Below the pieces are notes generated by a model. That model saw only the letters and a program-made list of their open reading frames with translations, searched no databases and had not been told where the DNA came from. From assembly GCF_003115775.1 (NCBI RefSeq), contig NZ_QEES01000002.1, positions 1,736,001-1,800,000 on the forward strand: 64,000 nt of DNA, written 5' to 3'. The stretch is from Cellulomonas sp. WB94 (lineage in GTDB: Bacteria > Actinomycetota > Actinomycetes > Actinomycetales > Cellulomonadaceae). Shown here piece by piece: positions 39,205-47,641 of the stretch; the first letter of the stretch is position 1; every line of letters starts with the position of its first letter. Position numbers and translations under genes: made by a program.

Positions 39205-40916
39205 GCGGGGACCGTTCGGTGCGGCCGGGCGGTCGGGCCGGGCGCGTCGTCGTCGTGGGCGGCGGGATCGGCGGGCTCGCGACGGCAGCGCTCCTCGCTC
39301 GCGGCGGTGCCCTGGTGACGCTGCTCGAGCGGCACGACGCCGTCGGCGGGCGTACCGGAACCGTCTCGTTCGACGGTTTCCGGTTCGACACGGGGCCGTC
39401 CTGGTACTTCATGCCCGAGGTGTTCGAGCACCTCTTCGCCCTGCTCGGCGAGCGCGTCGAGGACCATCTCGACCTCGTCCGGCTCGACCCCGCGTACCGC
39501 GTCTTCCCCGAGCCCGTCGCCGGCCGCACCGCGCAGACCCTCGACGTGGTGGCCGACGCCGAGACCAACTGGCGCACGTTCGACGCGCTCCAGCCCGGCG
39601 CGGGCGAGGCCATGCGTGCCTACGTCGCGGCCTCGGGCGACGCCTACCGCACCGCGCTCGACCACTTCCTGTACACGACGTTCGCGCGGCTGGACCGGGT
39701 GGTCTCGGCCGACGTCGTGCGGCGCTCCGGGACGCTCGTCGGGCTGCTGACGCAGACGCTCGCCGCGCACGTCGCCAACACCGTGAAGCATCCGGTGCTG
39801 CGCCAGGTGCTCGGCTACCACGCGGTGTTCCTCGGGTCGTCGCCGTACCGGGTCCCGGCGCTGTACTCGCTCATGAGCCACCTCGACCTCGGCGACGGCG
39901 TCCGGTACCCGCGCGGTGGCATGTACACGCTCATCGAGGCGCTCGAGCGGATCGCGCGCGCGAACGGCGTCGAGATCCGCACGGGCGCCGACGTCGCCGC
40001 GATCGAGGTCGAGCCGACCCCCCGGTCCTGGCGGCACCCCCGTCGCACCGGGGTCGCGCGCGGCGTGCGGCTCGCGTCGGGCGAGGTCGTCGAGGCCGAC
40101 GTCGTCGTGTCCGCGGCCGACCGGCACCACACCGAGACCGTGCTGCTCGGCGCCGAGCACCGGTCGCTGCCCGCGTCGTGGTGGGAGGACCGCGGTCCCG
40201 GCATCTCGTCGCTGCTCATCATGGCCGGCGTGCGCGGCGAGCTGCCCGAGCTGCCCCACCACTCGCTGTTCTTCACGCGGGACTGGGAGGGCAACTTCGA
40301 GGACATCCTGGGTCCCGGTGGCCCTGAGTCGCCGAGCTCCGACCCCGACGACCTGCGCGTGCCGGACGCCGGGTCGCTCTACGTCTCCCGGACCTCCGCG
40401 ACCGAGCCCGGCACCGCGCCGCCCGGTCACGAGAACCTGTTCGTCCTCGTCCCGTTCCCCGCCGACGCGCGGCTCGGCGCCGACGAGACCGGCGCGTACT
40501 CGCGCGCGGCGCTCGAGGCGCACGCGGACCGCTACCTCGACCAGATCGGCCGCTGGGCGGGCATCCCCGGCCTGCGCGACCGGGTCGTGACGCGGCGGGT
40601 CGTCGGTCCGGCGGACTTCGCCCGGGACTTCTCGGCCTGGCGCGGCAGCGCCCTCGGGATGGAGCACACGCTGCGGCAGAGCGCGATGTTCCGGCCCGGC
40701 GACGCGTCGGCGCGCGTCCCCAACCTCCTGCACGTCGGAGGTGGCACGATCCCCGGTGTGGGCCTGCCGATGTGCGCGATCAGCGCCGAGCTCGTCGTGA
40801 AGCGGATGCTCGGCGAGACGTCCGCGCACCCGCTGCCGACACCGTTGCGCCCGGGGTTCCTCGCGTCGGCGCGCGCGGACGGGGTGTGGGGTCGGGTCGT
40901 CGGGCGCCGGACGTGA
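39201..40916 (+). CDS. crtI: phytoene desaturase
   Basis: The 571-aa FAD enzyme converts phytoene to lycopene. It opens with the Rossmann motif VVVVGGGIGGLATAALLARG and has FDTGPSWYFMPEVFEHLF; the C-terminal FAD contact is NLLHVGGGTIPGVGLPMCA. The GTG at 39201 overlaps the crtB stop (GTGA). Confidence 0.95.
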   Translation: MSGDRSVRPGGRAGRVVVVGGGIGGLATAALLARGGALVTLLERHDAVGGRTGTVSFDGFRFDTGPSWYFMPEVFEHLFALLGERVEDHLDLVRLDPAYRVFPEPVAGRTAQTLDVVADAETNWRTFDALQPGAGEAMRAYVAASGDAYRTALDHFLYTTFARLDRVVSADVVRRSGTLVGLLTQTLAAHVANTVKHPVLRQVLGYHAVFLGSSPYRVPALYSLMSHLDLGDGVRYPRGGMYTLIEALERIARANGVEIRTGADVAAIEVEPTPRSWRHPRRTGVARGVRLASGEVVEADVVVSAADRHHTETVLLGAEHRSLPASWWEDRGPGISSLLIMAGVRGELPELPHHSLFFTRDWEGNFEDILGPGGPESPSSDPDDLRVPDAGSLYVSRTSATEPGTAPPGHENLFVLVPFPADARLGADETGAYSRAALEAHADRYLDQIGRWAGIPGLRDRVVTRRVVGPADFARDFSAWRGSALGMEHTLRQSAMFRPGDASARVPNLLHVGGGTIPGVGLPMCAISAELVVKRMLGETSAHPLPTPLRPGFLASARADGVWGRVVGRRT

Positions 40917-41272
40917 CGGGGTTCGCGTACCTCGGAGCCCTCGCCTTCTCGCTCGGCGGGCTCGCCCTGCTCGACCGCAGGTTCCGCCTCGCGTTCTGGT
41001 CCGACGGGCGCCGGGCGGCCGCGAGCGTGGGGATCGGTGTCGTCGGGTTCCTCGCGTGGGACCTCGCGGGGCTGGGGCTGGGGATCTTCGCGCGTGGGGA
41101 CAGCCCGCACATGACGGGGCTGCTCATCGCCCCCGAGCTGCCCATCGAGGAGGTCTTCTTCCTCACGCTGCTCTGCTACGTCGCGCTGCTCGCGTGGCGG
41201 TGGTTCGACCAGACCGCGCGGATGCGGGCCATGGCCGGCAGAGACTCCGTCAGCGGGGACGGGGTCCGGTGA
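40913..41272 (+). CDS. crtYe: lycopene (C50) cyclase subunit, CrtYe/CrtYc type
   Basis: A 119-aa protein with three transmembrane helices, and the lycopene-cyclase-domain signature IAPELPIEEVFFLTLLCYVA. Together with the next small gene it should form a heterodimeric cyclase as in actinobacterial C50 pathways. It starts at GTG 40913, overlapping the crtI stop. Confidence 0.88.
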   Translation: MTGFAYLGALAFSLGGLALLDRRFRLAFWSDGRRAAASVGIGVVGFLAWDLAGLGLGIFARGDSPHMTGLLIAPELPIEEVFFLTLLCYVALLAWRWFDQTARMRAMAGRDSVSGDGVR

Positions 41273-41625
41273 CGAACCTCACGCTGAACATCGCCGTCCT
41301 GGTCGTTCTGCTCGCGGTCTCGGTACCGGTGCTCCGGCGCCTGCGCGGATGGCCGGTCATCGGCACGATCGCCCACCTGGGCATGCTCACGCTGATCTTC
41401 GACACGCTGATGATCGGCGCCGGGCTGTACGTCTTCGACCCGGACAAGATCGTCGGCATCTACCTGTGGGGAGCCCCGCTCGAGGACTTCGCCTACGCGA
41501 TCGCCGCCGGGATCGCGATGCCCGTGCTGTGGACCGTGCTCGGGCGTGGGAGTCGGCGTCGCTCCGCCCCGACCGGCCCGTCGGACGTCGAGAAGCCGCA
41601 CGGCGTCGAGGGTCCGCCCGCGTGA
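41269..41625 (+). CDS. crtYf: lycopene (C50) cyclase subunit, CrtYf/CrtYd type
   Basis: The 118-aa partner has three transmembrane helices and the matching signature VGIYLWGAPLEDFAYAIAAG. The GTG at 41269 overlaps the preceding stop. The C-terminal tail is hydrophilic. The pair decides the ring type (epsilon, beta or gamma), which cannot be predicted from the sequence alone. Confidence 0.88.
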   Translation: MTNLTLNIAVLVVLLAVSVPVLRRLRGWPVIGTIAHLGMLTLIFDTLMIGAGLYVFDPDKIVGIYLWGAPLEDFAYAIAAGIAMPVLWTVLGRGSRRRSAPTGPSDVEKPHGVEGPPA

Positions 41626-42500
41626 GGCAGGTGCTCGCGGCGTCGCGCCCGTTCTCCTGGATCAACACCGCCTTCCCGTTCGCGGCCGCCTACCTCATGG
41701 CCGCCGGCGGGCGGGTCGACGCGACGCTCGTCGTCGGGACGTTGTTCTTCCTCGGTCCGTACAACCTGCTCATGTACGGGGTCAACGACGTGTTCGACTA
41801 CGCGTCGGACCTCCGCAACCCGCGCAAGGGGGGGATCGAGGGCGGCCTGGTGGCGCCGGCCGAGGCCGCCGCGGCGCACCGACGGATCCTCGTGGCCTGC
41901 GCGGTCACGACACTCCCGTTCGTGGCCTGGCTCGTCACAGTAGGGTCCGGCGGAGCGGTCGCGGCGAACCTCACGCTGCTCGGCGTGCTGTTCCTCGTGG
42001 TCGCGTACTCCGCCCCGGTCCTGCGGTTCAAGGAGCGACCGGTGCTCGACTCGGCGACCTCGGCGATGCACTTCGTCGGGCCCGCGCTGTACGCGCTCGT
42101 GCTGGTCGGTGCGGACCTCGGCGCGCGCACCGTGTGGCCGGTCCTGGTCGCGTTCACGGCGTGGGGGATGGGCTCGCACGCTTTCGGTGCCGTGCAGGAC
42201 GTCCGTGCCGACCGCGAGGGTGGGATCGCGTCGGTCGCGACGGTGCTCGGCGCGCACGCGACGGTCGTCGCCTCGACCGTCGCCTACGTGCTCGCCGCGG
42301 CGGTCCTCCTCGCGGTGCCGTGGCCGGGGTGGCTCGCCGCGCTGCTGCCGCTGCCGTACGCGGCCAACGCCGCCGCCTTCTGGTCGGTGCGCGACGAGGA
42401 CTGCGAGCGGGCCAACCGGGGCTGGCGCCGGTTCCTCTGGCTCAACCTGGTCACAGGTTTCCTGGTGACGATGCTGCTGATCGCAACAGCCCGCACCTGA
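41622..42500 (+). CDS. crtEb: lycopene elongase (UbiA-type prenyltransferase)
   Basis: A 292-aa integral membrane prenyltransferase with Asp motifs NDVFDYASDLRNPRKGG and QDVRADREGGIASVATVLG. In C50-carotenoid producers CrtEb adds two C5 units to lycopene to give flavuxanthin-type intermediates. It starts at GTG 41622 over the previous stop and is the last gene of the operon, so the predicted product is a C50 carotenoid such as decaprenoxanthin or sarcinaxanthin. Confidence 0.9.
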   Translation: MRQVLAASRPFSWINTAFPFAAAYLMAAGGRVDATLVVGTLFFLGPYNLLMYGVNDVFDYASDLRNPRKGGIEGGLVAPAEAAAAHRRILVACAVTTLPFVAWLVTVGSGGAVAANLTLLGVLFLVVAYSAPVLRFKERPVLDSATSAMHFVGPALYALVLVGADLGARTVWPVLVAFTAWGMGSHAFGAVQDVRADREGGIASVATVLGAHATVVASTVAYVLAAAVLLAVPWPGWLAALLPLPYAANAAAFWSVRDEDCERANRGWRRFLWLNLVTGFLVTMLLIATART

Positions 42501-42540
42501 CGACCCACGCTCCCGTCCCGCCGCACCCGACCCCGCAACA

Positions 42541-42610
42541 ACCCGCCGAGACTGCGCGGATGGCTGCTGTCGGGTCGACCAGAGCAGCCATCTGCGCAGT
42601 CTCGGCGGGT
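42541..42610. repeat. large inverted repeat (28-bp arms) after the crt operon
   Basis: Arms 42541-42568 and 42583-42610 are complementary at 27 of 28 positions, with a 14-base loop containing GTCGAC. It follows crtEb by 40 bp and precedes the convergent GlsB-type gene. It may work as a terminator, but the arm length suggests a REP-like or mobile hairpin element. Confidence 0.8.
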
Positions 42611-42719
42611 CACCGTTCGGGTTGAGCATGTTCGGTCGGGTGGGAGAGACGACAGCGCCCACCCGGCGCCGGGATTCCGGCGGGGTGGGCGCTGTCGCGT
42701 GCGGGTCAGACCGTGCGGG

Positions 42720-42989
42720 TCAGACCGTGCGGCGGCCGCCCAGGGTCCGGGCGGCGATCGTCACACCGACCGCGGCCAGGGCCACCTGGATGATGAGCTC
42801 GATCCAGTCGATGCCGTTCGTGTCGCCGACGCCGAGGCCGTTGGCGATGAGCGTTCCGAGGAATGCCGCGATGATGCCGACGATCATCGTGACGAGCAAC
42901 GAGATGTTCTGCTTGCCGGGGGCGACGAGCCGACCCAGGAGACCGATGATGATGCCGACGACGATCGCCGAGATGATGCTCCCGATCAT
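42720..42989 (-). CDS. GlsB/YeaQ/YmgE-family membrane protein
   Basis: The 89-aa transglycosylase-associated-type protein has three transmembrane helices (IGSIISAIVVGIIIGLLGRL, LLVTMIVGIIAAFLGTLIAN and a third) and the family GRLVAPGKQ motif. The ATG at 42987-42989 has GGAGG seven bases upstream. These proteins are stress-linked; no mechanism is known. A second member lies at 44674-44943. Confidence 0.88.
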   Translation of the reverse strand: MIGSIISAIVVGIIIGLLGRLVAPGKQNISLLVTMIVGIIAAFLGTLIANGLGVGDTNGIDWIELIIQVALAAVGVTIAARTLGGRRTV

Positions 42990-43143
42990 GGGATACCTCC
43001 GGTGACTGAGCAGCGCGACCTTCGCGCTTGAGACAAATGACGCTAAGCGACGGTGGCACACCGCGCATTTCGAGCGGATCGGGCACTCGGCACCGACCGT
43101 GTGTCTACCCTGAACGGACGTCCGGGGATGAACCCGTCATCGA

Positions 43144-44670
43144 GTGAGGCGCACCGTGATCTGGATCCTCCCGGCGATCGTCGCCGGAGTCGTCGCCGCC
43201 TTCATCGTCGCGGCGGTCATCGGTGCGATCACCCGCGCCGTCGGACGCGGCTCCCCGGTCGCCGCTGACCTGGCCCGGCGCTCACGCCGTCCGCTGCGCT
43301 CGGTGCTCATCGTGATCGGCGTGTGGCTCGGGCTGCGCCAGGCGACGAAGTCCTCGGAATGGGTCGTCGACGTCGAGCACGTGCTGCTGATCCTGCTCAT
43401 CGTGACGACCGCCTGGCTCATCGGGACGCTCGCGTTCGTCGCGGAGGACGCGGCGTTCCTGCGGTTCCGGATCGACGTCCCCGACAACCGGCACGCCCGA
43501 CGCGTCCGTACGCAGATCGTCGTGCTGCGCCGGCTCACGGTCGTCATCCTCGTCCTCGGTGCGATCGCCGCGGCGCTGCTCACGTTCCCGGCTGCGCGCG
43601 CGTTCGGCGCAGGGTTGATCGCCTCGGCCGGGCTCATCTCGATCGTCGCGGGCCTCGCGGCGCAGAGCTCGCTCGCGAACGTGTTCGCGGGGCTCCAGCT
43701 CGCGTTCACGGACGCCATCCGCGTGGACGACGTCGTCGTCGTCGACAACCAGTGGGGGCGCATCGAGGAGCTCACGCTCACCTACGTCGTCGTGCACGTG
43801 TGGGACGACCGACGGCTGATCCTGCCGTCCACGCACTTCACGACGACGCCGTTCGAGAACTGGACCCGGCGGGCCTCGGACCTGCTCGGGACCGTCGAGC
43901 TCGACCTCGACTGGGCCGTGCCGATCGACGCGATGCGTGCCGAGCTCGTCCGGCTGCTCGCGGTGACGGACCTCTGGGACCACCGCGTCGGCATCCTGCA
44001 GGTGACCGAGGCGACCGGCGGGCTGGTCCGCGTCCGGGCCCTCGCGAGCGCGCCCGATGCCCCCACGCTGTTCGACCTGCGCTGCTACGTGCGCGAGGGG
44101 CTCGTGGCGTGGGTGCAACGGACCGCCCCCGACGCGCTGCCGCGCACCCGGCTCGAGACGGTCGAGACGGCGGCCCCCGTCGCGGCAGCCGCGCCGACCG
44201 TGACCTCGCGCCGGCCCGACGAGCTCCCGATGACGCCGCCGCTGGGCACCGGGGAGCACGTGACACGCCGCAGCGCCCGGGCGGCCGTCCAGCTCGACGT
44301 TCCCCGACCGGGGGACACCCAGCGCCTCGAGCTCGGCGCGCAGGACTCGCGGCTGTTCACCGGGAGCATCGACGCGATCGAGCGCTCGCGGGCCTTCGGA
44401 GGCCCGGGAGCCGAGGCGATCGCCGAGCGTGAGCACGCCGCCCGGGAGTGGGACACGTGGGGTGGCGGACCGGGCGGGCCGGTGACGGTCGTGGGTCCGC
44501 CGGTGTCGTCCACGACGACGGTCGAGGCGGCTGCGACCCCCTCACCGGCCGAGACACCCGATGCGGCGTCGCCTGATGCCGCACCGTCGGAGCCCGCGAC
44601 CCCAGAGACGGCAACGTCGGCCGAGGGAGAGCCCCCGGCCGACGTGACGCGCGACGTTCGTCGCGACTGA
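43144..44670 (+). CDS. MscS-family mechanosensitive ion channel
   Basis: The 508-aa membrane protein has four to five N-terminal helices, with the pore-lining helix near AARAFGAGLIASAGLISIVA and the MscS beta-domain start FAGLQLAFTDAIRVDDVVVV. The C-terminal about 120 residues are a disordered Pro/Ala/Thr-rich tail. It should act as an osmotic safety valve or small-conductance channel. The GTG at 43144 has weak upstream signals; GTG 43156 is an alternative. Confidence 0.88.
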   Translation: MRRTVIWILPAIVAGVVAAFIVAAVIGAITRAVGRGSPVAADLARRSRRPLRSVLIVIGVWLGLRQATKSSEWVVDVEHVLLILLIVTTAWLIGTLAFVAEDAAFLRFRIDVPDNRHARRVRTQIVVLRRLTVVILVLGAIAAALLTFPAARAFGAGLIASAGLISIVAGLAAQSSLANVFAGLQLAFTDAIRVDDVVVVDNQWGRIEELTLTYVVVHVWDDRRLILPSTHFTTTPFENWTRRASDLLGTVELDLDWAVPIDAMRAELVRLLAVTDLWDHRVGILQVTEATGGLVRVRALASAPDAPTLFDLRCYVREGLVAWVQRTAPDALPRTRLETVETAAPVAAAAPTVTSRRPDELPMTPPLGTGEHVTRRSARAAVQLDVPRPGDTQRLELGAQDSRLFTGSIDAIERSRAFGGPGAEAIAEREHAAREWDTWGGGPGGPVTVVGPPVSSTTTVEAAATPSPAETPDAASPDAAPSEPATPETATSAEGEPPADVTRDVRRD

Positions 44671-44673
44671 ACC

Positions 44674-44943
44674 TCAGCGGCGGCGGCGCCGGCCGCCGGT
44701 CGCCGCGCCGTAGATCAGGAACACGATGACGGCGCCCGCGATCGCGAGCAGCCACGTGCGGATCTCGAAGAAGTCGCCGAGCCCGACCCCGAGCAGAACG
44801 CCGCCGAGCCAACCGCCGAGCACGGCACCCAGGACGCCCAGGACGAGCGTCAGGAGCCAGCCCGCGCCGTTGCGACCGGGGAGCAGCGCCTTGGCGATGA
44901 CCCCCGCGATGAGGCCGAGCAGGAGGAACGCGAAAAAGCCCAT
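44674..44943 (-). CDS. GlsB/YeaQ/YmgE-family membrane protein, second copy
   Basis: An 89-aa protein with three helices (FFAFLLLGLIAGVIAKALLP, LLTLVLGVLGAVLGGWLGGV, WLLAIAGAVIVFLIYGAA) and a terminal Arg cluster. It is convergent with the MscS gene, three bases apart. The family is the same as the gene at 42720-42989 but the sequences are well diverged. Confidence 0.88.
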   Translation of the reverse strand: MGFFAFLLLGLIAGVIAKALLPGRNGAGWLLTLVLGVLGAVLGGWLGGVLLGVGLGDFFEIRTWLLAIAGAVIVFLIYGAATGGRRRRR

Positions 44944-45027
44944 GGGGATCAGCTCCGGTGTCGATCGATCATTGGTGTCGGCAGTGAACGTCGCACACCA
45001 GGACGATCAGCGCACCCTGAACGGTGC

Positions 45028-45045
45028 GGGCCCCCGCGGGGGCCC
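45028..45045. repeat. perfect 18-bp GC palindrome
   Basis: GGGCCCCCGCGGGGGCCC is self-complementary and lies in the divergent spacer between the second GlsB-type gene and the HTH gene, next to the 7-mer array. It could form a cruciform or serve as a binding site. Confidence 0.6.
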
Positions 45046-45055
45046 AGGACGCACG

Positions 45056-45104
45056 ACGTCAAGCAGGGGTTGACACGGGAGACGTGTCAAGCCAAGGTTG
45101 ACAC
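45056..45104 (+). promoter_or_regulatory. 14-bp-phased alternating 7-mer array, candidate autoregulatory operator
   Basis: TTGACAC occurs at 45070-45076 and 45098-45104 and its exact inverse GTGTCAA at 45084-45090; ACGTCAA at 45056-45062 is a degenerate inverse copy. All four start exactly 14 bp apart with alternating orientation, and the last ends immediately before the ATG. The layout (7-mer, N7, inverse 7-mer) resembles HAIR-type operators, though the sequence differs. Autoregulation by the following HTH protein is inferred. Confidence 0.7.
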
Positions 45105-45695
45105 ATGGACCTCACGTCGCCCCACCCCGACCTCCGCCAGCTGCTGTCGGAGGCCCTCACGGCCGCCCGTCCCGACCTCAGCGAACGGCTCGGCGCCGAC
45201 CCCGAGGCCCACCTCGAGCTCGTCAGCCTCGCTCTCGCTGCGCGGTCGGAGACGGACGCCCTCCTGCGGGCGGCCATCTCCTCCGCGCGCTCGGCCGGCT
45301 GCACCTGGGAAGCCATCGGCCACGTGCTCGACATGACGCGGCAGGCCGCCCAGCAGCGGTACGGCGGCGAGGCCTCCGCGCTGCCGCGCACCGGCGGCAA
45401 CACCCTGCGTCTCGCGCCGCTCAGTGCGTTCAACGAGATGCGGGTCCTCGACCGCGCGGGGCGCTACGGCTGGCACAGCATCGGTTTCGGCGCGCTGTTC
45501 CACATCATCGAGAAGTCCGAGCTGCAGTGGGAGCACCGACGCGTGCACGTCGTCGGTGCCGACCGGCGCGAGCTCGAGGACGCCGGCTGGGAGCAGATCG
45601 GCTCGCTGTGGTTCCCCTGGGCCTACTACAAGCGGTGCACCGGCGAGCCCGCGCTGCCCGAGCCGACGACCGACGACTACCTCATGCGGCCCTGA
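45105..45695 (+). CDS. HTH protein, putative autoregulator
   Basis: The 196-aa protein has a helical N-terminus and an HTH at about residues 64-87 (GCTWEAIGHVLDMTRQAAQQ) similar to those of HTH proteins with WAEIGxxLGxSRQAA patterns. The C-terminal half (VLDRAGRYGWHSIGFGALFH and ELEDAGWEQIGSLWFPWAYY) belongs to no family I recognise. Its start codon abuts the 7-mer array, so the transcript is probably leaderless or the operator covers the initiation site. Confidence 0.7.
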   Translation: MDLTSPHPDLRQLLSEALTAARPDLSERLGADPEAHLELVSLALAARSETDALLRAAISSARSAGCTWEAIGHVLDMTRQAAQQRYGGEASALPRTGGNTLRLAPLSAFNEMRVLDRAGRYGWHSIGFGALFHIIEKSELQWEHRRVHVVGADRRELEDAGWEQIGSLWFPWAYYKRCTGEPALPEPTTDDYLMRP

Positions 45696-45718
45696 CGGCA
45701 TCCTGGGACGCTCGGTCC

Positions 45719-46279
45719 ATGGGCATCGACTGGACGCATCAGCTGACGGAGCAGCTGGACTGGCACTGGCGGGAGCAGCTCCGACCACGCCTCGAGGGGA
45801 TCACCGACGAGGAGTACCTCTGGGAGCCGGTCGCCAACTGCTGGAGCCTTCGCCCCCGGGGCCACAGCCGGACCCCCGTGTCGATCGGCGGTGGTGACCT
45901 CGTCCTCGAGCTCGCCTACCCCGAGCCGAGCCCCGTGCCCGTGACGACGATCGCGTGGCGGCTCGCGCACCTCGTCGTCCAGGTCTTCGGCGCGCGGGTC
46001 GCGAGCCACTTCGGCGGCCCTCCCGTCGACCCGCTGACCTTCGAGCTCGCACGCACGGCCACCGCTGCGCTGCGGCAGCTCGACGACGGCTACGCCGCCT
46101 GGCTGGCCGGGGTGAAAGGCCTCGGGTACGACGGGCTCGCCCGGCCCTGCGGCCCGGCAGAAGGACCGTACGCCGAGGAGCCCTTCGCGGCACTCGTGCT
46201 GCACATCAACCGCGAGACGCTGCACCACGGCGCTGAGATCGCCCTGCTGCGTGACCTGTACGCGAACCGGCGCGTCTAG
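45719..46279 (+). CDS. DinB-family protein
   Basis: The 186-aa protein has the DinB four-helix pattern with candidate metal-binding His residues: HWREQLRP near the N-terminus, TTIAWRLAHLVVQVFGAR in the middle and HINRETLHHGAEIALLRDL at the C-terminus. DinB superfamily members are thiol-dependent transferases; the substrate is unknown. It follows the HTH gene by 23 bp. Confidence 0.85.
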   Translation: MGIDWTHQLTEQLDWHWREQLRPRLEGITDEEYLWEPVANCWSLRPRGHSRTPVSIGGGDLVLELAYPEPSPVPVTTIAWRLAHLVVQVFGARVASHFGGPPVDPLTFELARTATAALRQLDDGYAAWLAGVKGLGYDGLARPCGPAEGPYAEEPFAALVLHINRETLHHGAEIALLRDLYANRRV

Positions 46280-46395
46280 GCGCAGGGTGCGCGGCCGACC
46301 CCTCGCCGCCGGTGGCCTTCGTCCCTAGGGTGGTGCCGACAGCGAGCACGGGCGCCGCGTCCGTGCTGCCGTAACGGCACACCCCGGAGGGCACC

Positions 46396-46968
46396 ATGAC
46401 GTCGATCGACGAGCTCCTCGCCCAGGTCCCGCTCGACCAGCTCGCCGCCAAGCTCGGCGTCGACGAGGCCACAGCCCGGCAGGCCGTGACGGCGGCGCTG
46501 CCCGCGCTCGTCGGCGGCCTGCACGCGAACGCCCAGGACCCCGCGGGGGCGGCGTCCCTCGCGAGCGCGCTCGGGTCGAAGGACACGTCCCTGGTCGACG
46601 GCGGGGTCGACCTCGACCAGGTCGACGTGGCCGACGGGGAGAAGATCGTGCGGAACGTCTTCGGGGACAACACGCCGGCCGTGATGCACCAGCTCGGCTC
46701 GACCGGCTCGGGCGCCAGCCCGTCGATCATCAGCAAGGTCCTGCCGATGATCGCGCCGATCGTGCTCGCGTACCTCGCCAAGCAGCTCACGTCGCGGGCG
46801 CAGGGGGGCGGCACGGCCACGGCCGGACCGACCGACGCAGCCGCAGCGCCGTCCGGCGGCCTCGGGGACGTGCTCGGGGGGATCCTCGGCAGCCTCGGCG
46901 GCGGTGGCGCGACAGGCGGCCTCCTCGACGGGATCCTGGGCGGCCTCCTCGGCGGCGGGAAGCGGTGA
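46396..46968 (+). CDS. DUF937 domain protein
   Basis: The 190-aa protein matches DUF937 (SIDELLAQVPLDQLAAKLGV, then VFGDNTPAVMHQLG) and ends in a Gly/Leu-rich repeat (LGGILGSLGGGG, LLDGILGGLLGGGKR). The family is related to YidB-like proteins of unknown role. GGAGG precedes the ATG by six bases. Confidence 0.85.
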   Translation: MTSIDELLAQVPLDQLAAKLGVDEATARQAVTAALPALVGGLHANAQDPAGAASLASALGSKDTSLVDGGVDLDQVDVADGEKIVRNVFGDNTPAVMHQLGSTGSGASPSIISKVLPMIAPIVLAYLAKQLTSRAQGGGTATAGPTDAAAAPSGGLGDVLGGILGSLGGGGATGGLLDGILGGLLGGGKR

Positions 46969-47396
46969 GCGAGCCCACGACCGCGCCCCGCGCGCCCGGG
47001 TAGTCCAAGCCGATCGCGACCAAGCTCCTTCTCAAGCCCGGCGCGGCCTTGTGGGTGTCGGACACGGCCACTCTTGATCTCGTCGGGACGCTCCCCGCGG
47101 GGGTGACGCGGGTCGACGCGATCTCGTCGGCGGGGGTCGCTGTGCTGCGGGCCGAGAGCCGCGCCGCCGTGGACGCCCTGCTCGTCGCGCACGGTGACAG
47201 GCTCGCCGCCGTTCCGGTGCTGTGGGTGCTCTACCCCAAGGGCAACCGCGCCGACATCAACCGCGACAGCCTCTGGCCGCTGCTCGTCCCGCACGGCCTG
47301 CGGCCGATCACCCAGGTCTCGGTCGACGACGTCTGGTCGGCGCTGCGGTTCCGGGCGCTCAAGGAGGGCGAGCGGCAGATGGGCGACAACGGCTGA
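46965..47396 (+). pseudogene. DUF3052-like gene with an in-frame amber codon
   Basis: GTG 46965 overlaps the DUF937 stop (GTGA) and opens a frame VSEPTTAPRAPG, then TAG at 47001-47003, and continues in the same frame with SKPIATKLLLKPGAALWVSD through ITQVSVDDVWSALRFRALKE to the stop at 47396. The conserved N-terminus SKPIATKLLLKPG has no start codon after the TAG; the next candidate is TTG 47049. Reading AAG or CAG for TAG restores a 143-aa protein. This is either a nonsense mutation, a sequencing error or a downstream restart. Confidence 0.75.
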
Positions 47397-47421
47397 GGGT
47401 CGTCACGCCGAGCGAGAAGGG

Positions 47422-47494
47422 TGGGCCCCGTGGGGCTCGAACCCACGACCCGCGGATTAAAAGTCCGCTGCTCTACCGACTGAGCTAGAGGCCC
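47422..47494 (-). tRNA. tRNA-Lys (TTT)
   Basis: A 73-nt cloverleaf on the minus strand: acceptor GGGCCTC/GGGGCCC, anticodon loop CTTTTAA with anticodon TTT, T-loop TTCGAGC, discriminator A. CCA is not encoded. Confidence 0.95.
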
Positions 47495-47641
47495 GGGGCG
47501 TTAGGAGATTGGTCGGGAAAACCCTAGGGAGAACGCTAGGGACAACCCGGCAGGTCCACAGCCGCCAGGGACAGGCTACGCGGGTGTGGGCGGAGGGTCG
47601 GTCTGGCTGACCCAGGCGACGTTTGGGAACGGTCGGCTGCC

